This document shows positions 23,641 to 33,773 of a stretch of 64,000 bases of DNA, piece by piece. The position numbers and the translations under genes were made by a program. The notes under the pieces were generated by a model that worked only from the letters and a program-made list of their open reading frames with translations, did not search any database and was not told the DNA's origin. The stretch comes from Enchytraeus crypticus (taxonomy: Eukaryota > Annelida > Clitellata > Enchytraeida > Enchytraeidae): assembly GCA_905160935.1 (NCBI GenBank), contig CAJHZI010000593.1:1-64000 (forward strand), read 5' to 3'. Position 1 is the stretch's first letter. Each line of letters opens with the position of its first letter.

Positions 23641-24160
23641 TTGACTCAACACCAAGACCAAACTTTGCCTTATTTTTCATGATGTGGTATACAAATCGAG
23701 CCATATTTCTTTGCGGACTATCAAACCTTGAATCGTTAGCAATTTCGTATGCTCGATGTGCCAAAGCTTCGTCGCTGATATTTCTGCTTGCAGTATCGGT
23801 GTTTGCGGTATAAAACTGATCATGCAATTTACACATTCCGTCCAACTCATTTATACCCTGATAGCCTTCGCGATTTCGCAGTTCATACTTTGTGCCTGGT
23901 CCGCAATAAGAATACTTATTTAAATTGTTAAATGAACCGTTGGGTACGTACTCTCCACGTCTGGCAGGTAAATGTAGTTCTCCAACTGTGTTTCCAACGG
24001 CGGATAGCACAGTATTAAATACACCCCGACCTGAGATGAATCTCGACTTTTTACTTCCACACACTTTACAAACTGCACTCTATAATTTTCTACTATTAGC
24101 AGTTAACCTTACTTGAGTGTGTATAGACTCAGTTTTCCTTTTACATTTCAAGCAGTACAT
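23630..24160 (-). pseudogene. zinc ribbon plus phospholipase-A2-like protein, element A
   Basis: The start ATG at 24160 opens a ribbon-like MYCLKCKRKT...VCKVCG, with four cysteines. One in-frame TAG lies near 24085. The body contains YCGPGTKYEL, a loop resembling the calcium-binding YxGPG of phospholipase A2, and CKLHDQFY, with the HD catalytic pair. Parvovirus VP1 carries a similar PLA2 that breaches endosomes; the same use here is inferred. An orthologue lies in element B at 37524-38183 at the same position between integrase and capsid genes. About 175 aa if the stop is ignored. Confidence 0.75.
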
Positions 24161-24212
24161 TTTTGAATTACATTATAAAATTTTATAACGTAATTTCATT
24201 TGAGAAAACTTA

Positions 24213-25592
24213 TTAATCTAGAATAATTGGAGTCTGACCATCGGATGTTAGGTACATCACTCTATCGGAAAGTATCGTAACATACATATGAGTATGTTCT
24301 GGAACATTTTGACTAAATTTAAAATTAAGTTTCATATTCATAACATCAGTTTTGATTCTTTCACTCTGATGTCTTACATCAAAGACTACAAGTGGAAATA
24401 GCTTTTTGTAATTCATCATATCGATCTGTGTACCTCCAATTAAATGATTAAAACCAAAGTGTTCTTTCTTAAATTCATCTGCCATAGCGCAGAAATCTAC
24501 ATAGTCATTTGTAGCTAAGTTTATTCTCGGTTCATCTGCAGGATATCTATGATCATTCAATTCAACAAAAGCGCTCGTCAAGTTAAGGTGATCAAAAACG
24601 GCTGGATTTTGTTGTTGTGTTCTTGATTTGTCAGTTTGAAATCCAACAATTATCCATCTAGGCTTTTTCATTCCAGCGTGTCTGTTGATCATCCATTCAT
24701 ACTCCTGTACATCTCGTGTAACTGTAGTATGGTGGTCAGTTCTTCTGCTAAAACTTATTGGAATTTTCCTTTTGCTTACAACATACTCTCGCAGTGAAGT
24801 TACCATTTCAACTGATGGTTTTATTCTTGGTACCATCCACCTAATATCCGTTAGCGAAACTTTACCTTGAAGAGCGATATCCGCTGTATGAATTGCTGAT
24901 GTGTCAAGCGTTCTAGTGAGTCGCAACGTATGTCGCAAATTGTAAAGTACTTTGTTATAATCGGAAAATCCAAATAGATGCGAAAATGGAATGTTGAATG
25001 AAAATTGATCTGGCGCATCGTTGTTCATTAGAAGTTGTCGGCGAATCGCAAATCCTTCATTGTAATCTGGATTTTCTTGCGTTGTAAAATAATTGGCAGC
25101 AATGGCTGCGCCTGCTACAACTGCTGGAGATGGTCTATATTTGGAGGATACTGCGCCGACATTAGTGTCCTTTCTCCAACATTGATTCAATCCCGCGCTG
25201 CTATTGAAATCGTCAGGATAAGACAAATAACCCAACATTGACGTAGTCTGTCCTGGAAAGTGTAATGATTCAATTAATTTATCTCCTAGATCGTACTTAA
25301 TACTAGAAAAGAGATAGGGAATAGCATTATTAATGAAAGCTATTTGACCTGTTGCATCAAAGGCATTGTTATTATCATTTCTTAGGATTCTTCCCTTAAT
25401 TTTAAGAAAGCTCTTAGATATGTTGTAATACGAATCACTTGCAGGGATATCAATTTCAATAACATTAGAGTTATCATTAAAACCAGCTTTAGTCTGTGGA
25501 ATAAAAGACGAGATTTGACAACTTTCTACACTATTGTCAATAATTATTGACGATGGTTGTGTGAAAATTTCTTTTGGCAATTCAGTTTCCAT
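24213..25592 (-). CDS. element A major-capsid-type protein
   Basis: An intact 459-aa frame starts at METELPKEIF, preceded by a TATATATAAAATGG stretch. The protein is rich in beta-type segments. Typical blocks are IPASDSYY, FPGQTTSMLGYLSYPDDF, RWIIVGFQTDK, NPAVFDHLNL, VELNDHRYP and LFPLVVFDVRH. The 'F-x-T-D-K...NP-x-x-FDH-x-NL...YP' pattern and the position among capsid genes fit a hexon-like double-jelly-roll capsid protein. The assignment comes from size, pattern and context rather than a proven match. It differs clearly from the capsid protein of element C. This is one of the few frames in A with no internal stop. Confidence 0.7.
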   Translation of the reverse strand: METELPKEIFTQPSSIIIDNSVESCQISSFIPQTKAGFNDNSNVIEIDIPASDSYYNISKSFLKIKGRILRNDNNNAFDATGQIAFINNAIPYLFSSIKYDLGDKLIESLHFPGQTTSMLGYLSYPDDFNSSAGLNQCWRKDTNVGAVSSKYRPSPAVVAGAAIAANYFTTQENPDYNEGFAIRRQLLMNNDAPDQFSFNIPFSHLFGFSDYNKVLYNLRHTLRLTRTLDTSAIHTADIALQGKVSLTDIRWMVPRIKPSVEMVTSLREYVVSKRKIPISFSRRTDHHTTVTRDVQEYEWMINRHAGMKKPRWIIVGFQTDKSRTQQQNPAVFDHLNLTSAFVELNDHRYPADEPRINLATNDYVDFCAMADEFKKEHFGFNHLIGGTQIDMMNYKKLFPLVVFDVRHQSERIKTDVMNMKLNFKFSQNVPEHTHMYVTILSDRVMYLTSDGQTPIILD

Positions 25593-25610
25593 TTTATATA
25601 TATAATAATA

Positions 25611-25928
25611 ATTTTTAAAATAAAATCGTTTTAATCCACTGCCCTTTTTTAGTTGTTCTAGTATCTGTTCCGCTTCTGGAGTTAGCTGACTATTCTTGTT
25701 TTTTTCGTTTGCTATCTTTTTAATGAGTGCTTTACTAGCCTCTGTCATTCCTAATGCAGCAATATCACCTACTGCTCCTAGCATTGGCTTTGCAATTAAA
25801 TCTTTATTCTGATAGACGTACGAACCGAAACCTTTCAGTGAATCGACAAATCCCCGTCCATGTACCAGAGTTTGTTTTGAACTGTATGCTTTCCATTTCT
25901 CTTTGACAATCATTTTTACAAAGTACAA
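25611..25928 (-). CDS. small virion-type protein, fused by stop loss to the capsid frame
   Basis: Residues 1-105 of the 571-aa open frame form a separate protein. It has GRGFVDSLKGFGSYVYQNKDL and ends in a GSGLKRF motif. In element B the same protein (39598-39927) ends with a stop right after GSGIKRF. Here the stop has been lost and the frame reads on through the TATA-rich spacer into the capsid protein. Glycine-rich N-terminus and amphipathic helices suggest a minor virion protein; the function is unknown. Confidence 0.6.
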
Positions 25929-25936
25929 TATAATTT

Positions 25937-26673
25937 TTAATTAGATTTTTCTCTAATTAGTAATACAATAGTAAGTCTTTCAGCCATAAAATCTATAGGA
26001 TTGTTATCTTGATCGGTCAGCCGCAGTTTTATACTATCAATTTCAGGCCTATTTACTATTGGTATGACTATCAATTCAGGATTAGGGTTCTCTATTATCT
26101 TATAGCCTGGATTTACTCTTTGAGTGAACGTATGAATCACATTAGATTTATTGCTATTAAGATAGTTCCCTGTAGCAATATCGCAATGGACTTGTATCGA
26201 ATTGACTTTTTCTATAGCCATTATATTTGGAGATTGATTAATTCCTTGTGATAAGCAGGCGTTTTCTTTGGTGAAGCCGAGAGTAGGCCCTATTGAATTT
26301 TCCAATCCGAAATCAACCATGTACTTTTCGTGTGATATAGTCAAAATTGTCTTGAAAATTAAATGACTTATGTTTATATAATATTTTTCATTAATTGCAT
26401 CGTAGTCGCCGTTTCTCGCATTTCTCGTTGAATCATAGAGTTAATATTGCTTAATTTATAACCACCTTTTGAAAGCGTGATTATTTTCCAAGTACTTCCA
26501 CCGTCGGTGGAATATTTAAATTTATTGTTTGCTTCCGTGATGTTACGAATTGAATTGTACGTCATCAGAGATATAAATGCTACTTCGTACTTTCTTTCGC
26601 GATCCAATATTATTGGAGGGTGCAGATATGTAGTAAAATCTGTTGATGTGCTCGACAGAGTTAATTTCGCCAT
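25937..26673 (-). pseudogene. penton-like minor capsid protein, element A
   Basis: The start is MAKLTLSSTSTDF at 26673. The first part (LHPPIILDRERKYEVAFISL) matches the strand pattern of Polinton penton-like single-jelly-roll proteins. A frameshift falls near 26375. The C-terminal part (25937-26344) carries VDFGLENSIGPTLGF, VNSIQVHCDI and DQDNNPIDF, hallmarks of this family. Roughly 240 aa when the frames are combined. The B copy is at 40036-40724. Confidence 0.78.
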
Positions 26674-26710
26674 TTTTTTAATAGCAGGATTAAACTTTAA
26701 ACTGGATATT

Positions 26711-27572
26711 TTAGAGAACTTCGAAATGGTTTTTATATATAACATCGTATAACCCTTTGGTGATTACTCTAATTTTTAATAACTCGTCCAAAATGCTAAC
26801 TGCGGCATTATACACTCCAGTGTTGCCAGCTTGAAGAGCTGCAATATTTTCATTCAATAGACGAACCAATTGATCTGGGCTTTCGTAAATTATAAACTGG
26901 TCTGTTTTAGGTCTGCCTCTACCACGCCTTTGTTTACCTGCAGGCATTACAAATTTTCTCTTCTTCTTTAATCCTTCGCCAACGAGCTCGCTTCCTGCTT
27001 TTACCTTAGTCAATATGCTCTTGTACTTTTCCAGTGTTTTCTGTTGAGACTCGCATATCATTTTCTCAGCTGCACTCTTTTTACTGTTGTTTCCCAAGAA
27101 CTGTCCTATTCGTCTATTATGTGTTTGAATCTCCTTCAACGTTGCTTCTATTTCATTGTTTTCATACACTTCACTTGGAAGCTTCAGGTCGAGCAGATCT
27201 AGATTCTCTCGATCACTTTCATTGAGATTCTTGTCTAAATTAATAATTATAGGATCCTTTTTCGGTGTGGATTCTCGTTCAGGAATTGGGGAATCACAAA
27301 ATGACATTGCCTGTATAGCCTCTCTCTGGTTATTTGCACGCATCAACTCACTAGTAAAAGGAGTTAAAACGTTGTTCAGATTTTGTCTATCGTCGACAAT
27401 CTTTTGTTTTAGCCGTTTCCCTTGTAGTATCAATTAACGGTTTGAATAATTTTGCTTGGCTCTCATATGACTGTTGATTGTCAAGTATGTCATTCCGGAA
27501 CATTTGTTTGATTTCATTCTTGGCTTTTATAAACCGGTGAATATCAAACGGCGTCATCATTTTATTAGACAC
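26711..27572 (-). pseudogene. basic GRGRP-motif structural protein, element A
   Basis: Two frames (27572-27387 and 27433-26711) with a frameshift near 27420. The N-terminal part has FKPLIDTTRETAK. The middle is charged and coiled-coil-like. Next comes an AT-hook-like GRGRPK after a basic run, then a conserved C-terminal block with LNENIAALQAGNTG and ILDELL. The same architecture is found in element B (40783-41588) and widely in Polinton/adintovirus-type elements, where the role is not established. DNA binding via the AT-hook is a reasonable guess. Confidence 0.65.
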
Positions 27573-27576
27573 ATAA

Positions 27577-27765
27577 AATTGTTTATTATGTATTTTTATG
27601 TATTATTATGTATTTTTAGGTATTATTATGCATTATTATGTATTTTTATGTATTTTTAGGTAATATTATGTATTATTATGTATTTTTAGGTATTATTATG
27701 TATTATTATGTATTTTTATGTAGTATTATGTATTTTTACGTATTATTATGTATTATGTATTTTAG
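27577..27765. repeat. TATGTATTTTTATGTATTATTATG tandem repeat
   Basis: A degenerate 11-12-bp unit (TATGTATTTT/TATTATTATG) is repeated about fifteen times between the GRGRP gene and the ATPase stop. A short remnant of the same motif is at 41790-41820 in element B, at the equivalent place, so the repeat predates their split or arises at a favoured site. Confidence 0.9.
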
Positions 27766-28317
27766 GTACTGTTCAGGTATGTCAATTACATTATAATTTA
27801 AAATATAGCGACCACATTCAGGTTCTAACCAAAGATTTATAACAACGAAACCATGCTTTCTTGTCCACGCTTCCTTACATTTTCTTTTAAACTCTTGAAA
27901 CGTCATATCACCGCTTACGTGTGTATCATAGAAATATTTCAGCGTCTTCTCATCTTGATGAAACAATATAAAAATATTTGCATTTTGACGTATGCCGTGC
28001 TTCTTCAGTTGATGTACGCTCTGACATAGGTAGAATACATTTATATTATTATGTCTACCTTGACAAAAATAATCAGTCATGACTTTCTGATTTTCATTCA
28101 TAACGTCATCAAAAATTACAATGTGAGTCTTATTTCTATCGAGTTGAGATGGGTGAAGAATTTCCTCGTCAGGATTGTGAAAAGTAACAATATCATTATT
28201 TGTTTTAAATTTCTCTTTTGATTCATCATATGATATTCATCATAAGATATTCGTATGCGTCTTGATATGACGTCGTTGTGTATACCATTATATTGTTGTA
28301 ATACACGAATTGGCCTA

Positions 28318-30032
28318 TGTCGCGAACAGCCTTGCTGCCTGTTCGTCCTCGAGCGGTTGTCTTATTCTGGACCCGCTCGACGGTCGGCAGTACTTCGAGA
28401 CGGCAGCTTTTTCGTCGAATGCTTTATTAAGGGTACCGCTTGTCAGGAGGAACCGAGGTGCTGCGTCTTCAAATGATACTTCTTTCCTCGTATCATCCGT
28501 CTCGATAGGCCTTTCTTGTTCGTTACCGACTGAGTAGGCCAAGGTCCAACCCCCCTTGTCTACTTCGTAATTGGGTTCTCGGGAACCCGGCGCACAGCGT
28601 CCACGCTGGACCGAGTCGGGAGCAGAAGCATACTCCACGTCTTCTATGTATTTAGACGATGATGGTTGATTTTCTCCCATGCTTTCTTGTGATATTCGTG
28701 GTTCTCGGGGCGAAGTGATGTGGTGACCCGAACCGGTAGTGGAAGCGTCTGCGTTATCTTGGGCGATCACGGTTGGATTTTCTACCCTGCTTCCTAGTTT
28801 TACAAACTTGTAGTATATAATTAATTGATTGGTTGTTTTAACTGCGACGAACTTTATTTTCTTTACCCTACTAAAACGTCCCTTTACCTTTTTAGACTTA
28901 TTCTTCCCTATCCTTTTTACTATTGGTCTTCCCGTATTTTCTACTCCTAATTGGTAATCCTACTCCCGCCTGCAGAGACGAACTCGACCCAGGCGCTTAG
29001 CAAATACCTGCAGAGACGAACTCGACCCAGGCAATGCCGTTGTTAGCCTCCCGCCTGCAGAGACACACTCGACCCAGGCGCTTAGCAAATACCCGCAGAG
29101 ACGAACTCGACCCGGGTATTGCCGTGGACTACCAGCCTCCTCGCCTGCAGAGACACACTCGACCCAGGCGCTTAGCGAATACCCGCAGAGACGGACTCGA
29201 CCCGAGTATTGCCGTGGACTACCAGCCTCCCGCCTGCAGAGACACACTCGACCCAGGCGCTTAGCGAATACCCGCTGAGACGGACTCGACCCGGGTATCG
29301 CCGTGGACTACCAGCCTCCTCGCCTGTAGAGACACACTCGACCCAGGCGCTTAGCGAATACCCGCAGAGACGGACTCGACCCGGGTATCGCCGTGGACTA
29401 CTAGCCTCTTACCTGGGCCTACCCAGGGGGACACTGAACTCTCTCGCCTCCAAATTAGCCTTCACGGCTTGGGTAACTAGTCAACCTGAGGGGCTACGAG
29501 CCTAGACTAACAAGCGAGCTTGAAAGCTTTCGGCTAGACGAAGACCAGATTTCTGTATACTAATCGTACTTTTGCCTTGGGGTTGGGATATTACGTACCT
29601 CCCTCGGTTCCCAGTACTTTCGCGTAGAAGGTTCTGGCCTCCCTGAGTTACTGTGCAGACGAACCACGCAGAACCCAATCTGTTTTCCTATGTATCAACG
29701 GCCGCTTAATATACTACTCAAGCGATCGACTTCAGCCAACCACAGCACTTCTCGTTTAGTATAATTTACGCGCTAGCTGCGTCACTTCGGAAATACCCAG
29801 CGTAATAATCTAGCTAGGCCTACTTACAACTTCGACTTATATAATCTATCATAAATCTTTGAAAATACCCTACGTCACTTAATATTAAAAAATAGCAGCT
29901 GTATCATATTTGCTTTCGATCTGTAATATATATTTCCTAATATATTAATAACTGCTATATATAATATCTGTTTTCTATCTACAATATATATATTTCTTAA
30001 TATAATAATTGTGAACAAACGTGTTCATTACA
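28318..30032. mobile_element. solo LTR of an LTR retrotransposon (~1.7 kb)
   Basis: The insert begins TGTCGCGAACAGCC and ends GTGTTCATTACA. It is flanked by the 5-bp duplication GCCTA (28313-28317 and 30033-30037). TG...CA ends with a 5-bp duplication are the signature of an LTR inserted by a retroviral-type integrase. The ATPase reading frame on both sides is collinear with the intact element B gene when the insert is ignored. No pol or gag core is visible, so this is a solo LTR or a short non-autonomous element. A 151-aa minus-strand frame (28315-28770) crosses the left boundary and is not credible as a gene of either element. Confidence 0.75.
28965..29410. repeat. ~118-bp tandem repeats inside the solo LTR
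   Basis: About four copies of a compound unit made of CGCCTGCAGAGACACACTC GACCCAGGCGCTTAGC, then AATACCCGCAGAGACG, then CTCGACCCGGGTATTGC, then CGTGGACTACCAGCCTCC. The two half-units are themselves related (GCAGAGACGNACTCGACCC). GC content is far above the surroundings. Frames at 28960-29505 are periodic artefacts. Confidence 0.93.
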
Positions 30033-30209
30033 GCCTATTATAAAATCCATCATTACTTAATTTTACCACATCCACTACTGCCTGCTATTATCATTCTTAT
30101 ATGTGTAGGAAATATGTTGTGATGTTTCTTTTCGTAGCTTTTACCAATAATTTCCTGATACTCTTTTGAATAGTCAATACCCGAGTCTACCATTTTTATG
30201 TATTAGTTA

Positions 30210-30700
30210 TTATTTTAAATTGTTTCTCTCGTATAATTCATTTAATATATCGGTAACTTTAGATCCTTTATTAAGTTTATAAAGCACGTAAATGCAGTAA
30301 TGACCGCAGATGACTTCGTTCGGAGCTTGAATTTTGAATGTGTTATAATAATTTTCTTTTCCTTTACAATAACGCTGAACTTCTAAAGGAGGCACGAAAC
30401 CGTAGCTGTCAAAATATAAACATTTACCATCATTGCTGTAGACGCATGTCCAATGTGTTCCGTCTCCGGAACTGTCGTCAATATTAAGAATTAGACATTC
30501 GTTATTATTAATTGATCCTTTCAATTCATCACGCATGCATACACTTTTCAAATGTTTAATTTTCAATTCTTTGCATTTTTCGATTATATCAAAATTACTT
30601 AGCGGTTTGATGGTCTTGAATGATTTTAAAAATTGGGGGAAGCCTGCCTCTATACCTCCCCCTGTCTCTCTAAAAAAACTCCTGATCCGCCTCTTTCCAA
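30210..30700 (-). CDS. element A adenovirus-type cysteine protease
   Basis: The frame 30210-30566 is open and continues upstream without a stop (PLSNFDIIEKCKELK) to about 30700; the exact start is unclear. Catalytic features of the C5 (adenain) family: histidine in GTHWTCVY, aspartate in YFDSYGF, and the nucleophile cysteine in VICGHYCIYVLYKL. Such proteases mature virion proteins. Length of about 150 aa is normal. The active-site cysteine is intact here but replaced by serine in element B. Confidence 0.82.
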
Positions 30701-30710
30701 ATACAATCCA

Positions 30711-31216
30711 TTACCAAGCTCCTTTCAAATTCTTGACACATTCACCGAGTCCAAATTTCTTCAATGCATTCGAAAGCATTTTGCCTGCAACCGGAATTGG
30801 AGCAATTGCATCACTAATTAAGCCTGCGCCGAGTTGTTGCTTGGTTATGTTTTCCAATTCTTGATTATGTCTTTTCAATTCATTTGTCTGTCTAGTCGAA
30901 TTCACTACCGAGCTAATTCCACCTGCCAATCTACCTATTGCTCCCAAGACGGCAGGAATGGCTGCTGCCAACAACGGCAAAAATCCTCAATTCTTTCTCA
31001 TGTACTTTAATTGTGCTCTGCTCAGACACAATTCTATTCCTGACGTAGCTTTTTTTATTTTATTAATTTGAGTTTGGGTTAGAGGAAGATTCGTATTACC
31101 CGATAAATTCTTTTTGATATTCGTATTTTAACCTCTCTATCACGATCGCACGCGCTCTTTAGTTTTTGGACCTGACCTTTGGTCAACGTTACACCATAGT
31201 TTGTATACTTTGACAT
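30711..31216 (-). pseudogene. hydrophobic pVI-like virion protein, element A
   Basis: The start is MSKYTNYGVTLTKGQVQKL at 31216. A frameshift lies near 31085, and a stop falls just before the hydrophobic segment (PLLAAAIPAVLGAIGRLAGG), after which the frame 30711-30980 runs to its end. The layout is an ITLTKGQ-type N-terminal block, an LTQTQINKIKKA block, a GFLPLL-type hydrophobic/amphipathic helix and a KRHNQE coiled coil. This is a recurrent Polinton protein whose amphipathic helix resembles membrane-lytic adenovirus pVI. That comparison is an inference. A homologue is in B at 43100-43629. Confidence 0.65.
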
Positions 31217-31271
31217 TTTTTATATAACATTTAAATTTTTATTATAAACTTTTATCTTGTGTATTTAAAAT

Positions 31272-32270
31272 ATGAGTACTATATCGAAAACTGGTGGCAA
31301 ATCGCATTCAACAACTGGTGATTTGATGGAGCATGTAGACTCAGTTTTCAGACCAATTGTCAAGCTTGTTGATAGACTCGACAGTACAAAAGTTGACAAA
31401 ACTGGAGGAGCTATCACTGGAGACATTAATATGAGCAACAATAGAATTTTAAATGTTAAACACCCGCCAGAAACCGATGCGGATGTTGTCACAAAGGAGT
31501 ACTGCGATGGATTTGTTAACCAATTTGGAGAACAGTTGAGAGTAGATATCTTAAAGGAAGTAGAACAAAACGTAGTTGCTAATGACGTTGCTCTGCAAAA
31601 CAATATTGAGAATAAGCTTAGTGCTAAAGGCGGTTCCATTAACGGAGATGTAGATATGAAGCATAATTTTATATTTGATGTTGGTTTCCCGAGTGAACCA
31701 TATGACGTGGTAAACAAAAAATATCTCCATATAGCTTCAATGGACGATGGTGTCAGACTGAAAACCTTGATGCCTATTTGTAGCACTCTAAAAGATGTGC
31801 TCATGAAAAGTATAAATGACTATAAATGTAAATATTATGAACCTTTTAACTGAACCTTTACATACCTTCAAAATTTTAAGTTAGTTTTTTATAAACTGTA
31901 TCCAAATCGAGATCTGCTACCCGTGATTGAAAAAATCCTACGTTCATACGTTAACAACTTAAAATGCATAACAATAGCAATCATTGAAGATATACTACAA
32001 GATGTAAATGATGACTTTCGTGGTACTTTAGCGGATAAAGGTTTACTCCAGTTGCCTAAGGATCATACAGGATTATTAAATTTAGAGATCTTCATTAAAA
32101 AGTTTGCTAAGAATAGTAGTTCGTACACACACCAACCAATAATCAACGGAATACAAAAAGGTGTTTCAGAAACGATCCAGAATTTACATTATTATATGAG
32201 AAAAATTTATTATTGAATGAAATTGGATTTCTATACGTTTCGGATACGCTGCTACAAAAATTTATAATTT
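31272..32270 (+). pseudogene. phage-tail-fibre-like attachment protein, element A
   Basis: The first frame (31272-31853) has two copies of a motif known from phage tail fibres: KTGGAITGDINMSNNRILNV followed by ADVVTKEYC, and KGGSINGDVDMKHNFIFDV followed by YDVVNKKY. The N-terminus resembles an anchor. The second part (about 31860-32264, including the frame 31923-32216) is a C-terminal region parallel to that of element B (DTLLQKF against DSLLYMLL). Two or three frame disruptions separate the parts. A trimeric receptor-binding fibre is the likely role. Confidence 0.7.
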
Positions 32271-32315
32271 AAATACGCAGTATTTCAAATTAATACAAAA
32301 TTTTGTATTAATTTA

Positions 32316-32720
32316 TTAATTAAATTCAGAAATGATTTGATTGTAGGCCGCCTCGGTAAGATTTCCATTACAGCTGACTACATAGTCATATCTTTCATTG
32401 AGCTTATTTAGTTTTTCAATTTCTGCATTTAATTTATTACTTTTATCCTGCAAGTTGAACTTGAGACCGATTGATGTCAGTAATGCACTCATAATTGAAA
32501 GAATGGTAATAGCCATACCCGGAAATCCGACAATTGTCGACAAACCTGCTAGCACAGTTGAAACTGTAACAAAATACAAAGTGCACACGTAGTACAAAAT
32601 ATTGGTAATTTTTCGCTTTCGTTTTAACTTATAAACAATGCTCCGCCTCTCTTCAAGTTTTCTAGTTAAAAACGCTTTCACTTTACTCGAAAGCGAAGTG
32701 CCATCTACTGTGTCTGTCAT
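32316..32720 (-). CDS. two-helix membrane protein, SLATT-like
   Basis: An intact 134-aa frame. Residues ~35-60 (ILYYVCTLYFVTVSTVLAGL) and ~65-90 form two hydrophobic helices with a short turn. A basic region (KRKRKIT) precedes them, and a coiled coil (KLNAEIEKLNKLNERYDY) follows. The layout recalls SLATT-type two-TM proteins found in mobile elements and viruses; the membership is a guess. Convergent with the fibre gene. Confidence 0.55.
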   Translation of the reverse strand: MTDTVDGTSLSSKVKAFLTRKLEERRSIVYKLKRKRKITNILYYVCTLYFVTVSTVLAGLSTIVGFPGMAITILSIMSALLTSIGLKFNLQDKSNKLNAEIEKLNKLNERYDYVVSCNGNLTEAAYNQIISEFN

Positions 32721-32791
32721 TTTTTTTATTATGTGTAATTGTTATTTTAACACAAGAGTAACGAATTTTGATTTTGATTTAAATAAATTGT

Positions 32792-32795
<4 letters not shown>

Positions 32796-32842
<47 letters not shown>
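32796..32842. repeat. (TA)n microsatellite inside element A
   Basis: A pure TA run directly upstream of the AT-hook protein. It appears to have overwritten that gene's start. The YIYIYI frames through it are artefacts. Confidence 0.95.
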
Positions 32843-32845
<3 letters not shown>

Positions 32846-33127
32846 ACAAAGGAGGAATATGAGAATAAAAGAAAGAGAGGAAGACCGAGAAAATATCCAC
32901 CAAAAGAGGATAATCTGAACAAGTTTATAGATCCAAAGTATGAACACCTGAAATATATAAGAAATAGTCCTAGACCTGTACGATGGGAAAATACCATCAC
33001 AGGTGAAGTTTACGAATTCAAATCTCTGTATGAAGCCGCTAAAGAAACTAAACACCATACAAAGTTCTTTATTATAAACGATGGAAACATTGTTGATGAA
33101 TATTATAAAGTTACATTGATTAAATGA
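32846..33127 (+). CDS. AT-hook plus NUMOD1-like protein, N-terminus lost
   Basis: Ninety-three codons are open from ACAAAGGAGG to the TGA at 33125, with no ATG at the front because the frame enters the TA run. The peptide has an AT-hook in a basic stretch (KRKRGRPRKYPPKE) followed by RWENTITGEVYEFKSLYEAA, the pattern of a NUMOD1-type DNA-binding helix. NUMOD modules accompany homing endonucleases and viral DNA-binding proteins. It is the last gene before the right terminal repeat. A protein at the expected place in element B looks different. Confidence 0.55.
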   Translation, partial: TKEEYENKRKRGRPRKYPPKEDNLNKFIDPKYEHLKYIRNSPRPVRWENTITGEVYEFKSLYEAAKETKHHTKFFIINDGNIVDEYYKVTLIK

Positions 33128-33181
33128 AAGTTTTAATAGTATATTTACTATTGAAACGCTCATCTCTCGAGGAAGCCGTGG

Positions 33182-33767
33182 GCGGCGCGTGACTCATACG
33201 CATATGACGAGCTATTTATAGTTGAATCGAAACTGGGTTTTTCTTACAGTTTCTATTCTCGGTCAAATGATTATGAGTCATATAAAGTTTTCAAGGTCGC
33301 GTGGGCGTGCTCGATTTTGCGCTTGTGTGTTAGACTATTAATAGGCAAGGCTATGCTTCAATTGTAATGGTGTAAATTTTAAGGCAGAAAATAGAAATGA
33401 GTTATGCTCTAGGCTTGGCTGTGCTTAATATTCATGGAACATTTAAGCATCAAGGCTAAAATTGAATTGAACTATGTTTTATGGCTATTCTATGCTTCAA
33501 TTGTAATGGTGTATATTTTAAGGCAGAAAATAGGAATGAGTTTAGCTCAAGGCTTGGCTGTGCTGAATATTCATGGAACATTTATGCATCAAGGCTAAAA
33601 TAGAATTTAGCTATGTTTTATGGCTATTCTATGCTTGAAATGATTAACATTCATCTCAGTATGCTTAATCAAGGCAGAGCAAGGCTAAAAATAGAACTGA
33701 GCTAGATTTCAAGGCTAAGTTATGCTTCAATTTCAAAATGTGCCAGACCCCCAAATATCCTACTACT
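33182..33767 (-). repeat. right terminal inverted repeat of element A
   Basis: 586 bp, the reverse complement of the left arm with one fewer internal ~139-bp unit. It ends CCTACTACT, immediately before the duplication AATATG. Confidence 0.95.
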
Positions 33768-33773
33768 AATATG

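Larger units (their letters stand above)
27736..30193 (-). pseudogene. element A packaging ATPase (A32-like), split by a solo LTR
   Basis: The start ATG is at 30193 (MVDSGIDYSKEYQ). The Walker A motif IAGSSGCGK is at ~30085. A small indel follows, and then a solo LTR (28318-30032) interrupts the gene. On the other side the protein continues (SYQDAYEYL) to the Walker B region HIVIFDDV and then FYLCQSVHQLKKHGIRQNAN, FILFHQDEKTLKYFY and the stop at 27736. The homologous region in element B lines up residue by residue across the insertion. FtsK/A32-type ATPases pump DNA into capsids. This copy is dead. Confidence 0.85.
20712..33767. mobile_element. Polinton-like element A (~13.06 kb)
   Basis: The element is bounded by inverted repeats that begin AGTAGTAGGATATTTGGGG and is flanked by the identical 6-bp duplication AATATG (20706-20711 and 33768-33773). 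Six-bp target duplications, AG-starting long inverted repeats, and genes for a type-B DNA polymerase, retroviral-like integrase, packaging ATPase, adenovirus-type protease and penton/major-capsid-type proteins define Maverick/Polinton elements. Gene order: polymerase (+), then integrase, zinc-ribbon/PLA2, capsid, small protein, penton-like, GRGRP protein, ATPase, protease and pVI-like (all -), then fibre-like (+), two-TM protein (-), AT-hook protein (+). Most genes are broken. A solo LTR lies in the ATPase. Confidence 0.93.

Noticed and set aside
28315-28770. 151-aa minus-strand frame in the solo LTR
   Set aside because: It crosses the LTR boundary by a few bases, has no recognisable domain, and GC-rich sequence keeps frames open by chance.
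28960-29505. Several periodic frames with ETHSTQALSEYP or VRLCGYSLSAWVE repeats
   Set aside because: They reflect the ~118-bp tandem repeats; both strands are open alike.
31265-31804. 179-aa minus-strand frame
   Set aside because: It is the reverse shadow of the fibre-like gene, which has recognisable repeats.
31272-31853. Bacterial or phage contamination, given the tail-fibre-like repeats
   Set aside because: The gene lies inside element A between Polinton genes, and element B has an orthologue at the same place.
32747-33163. Two minus-strand frames with IYIYIY runs
   Set aside because: They read through the (TA)n microsatellite and the reverse of the AT-hook gene.
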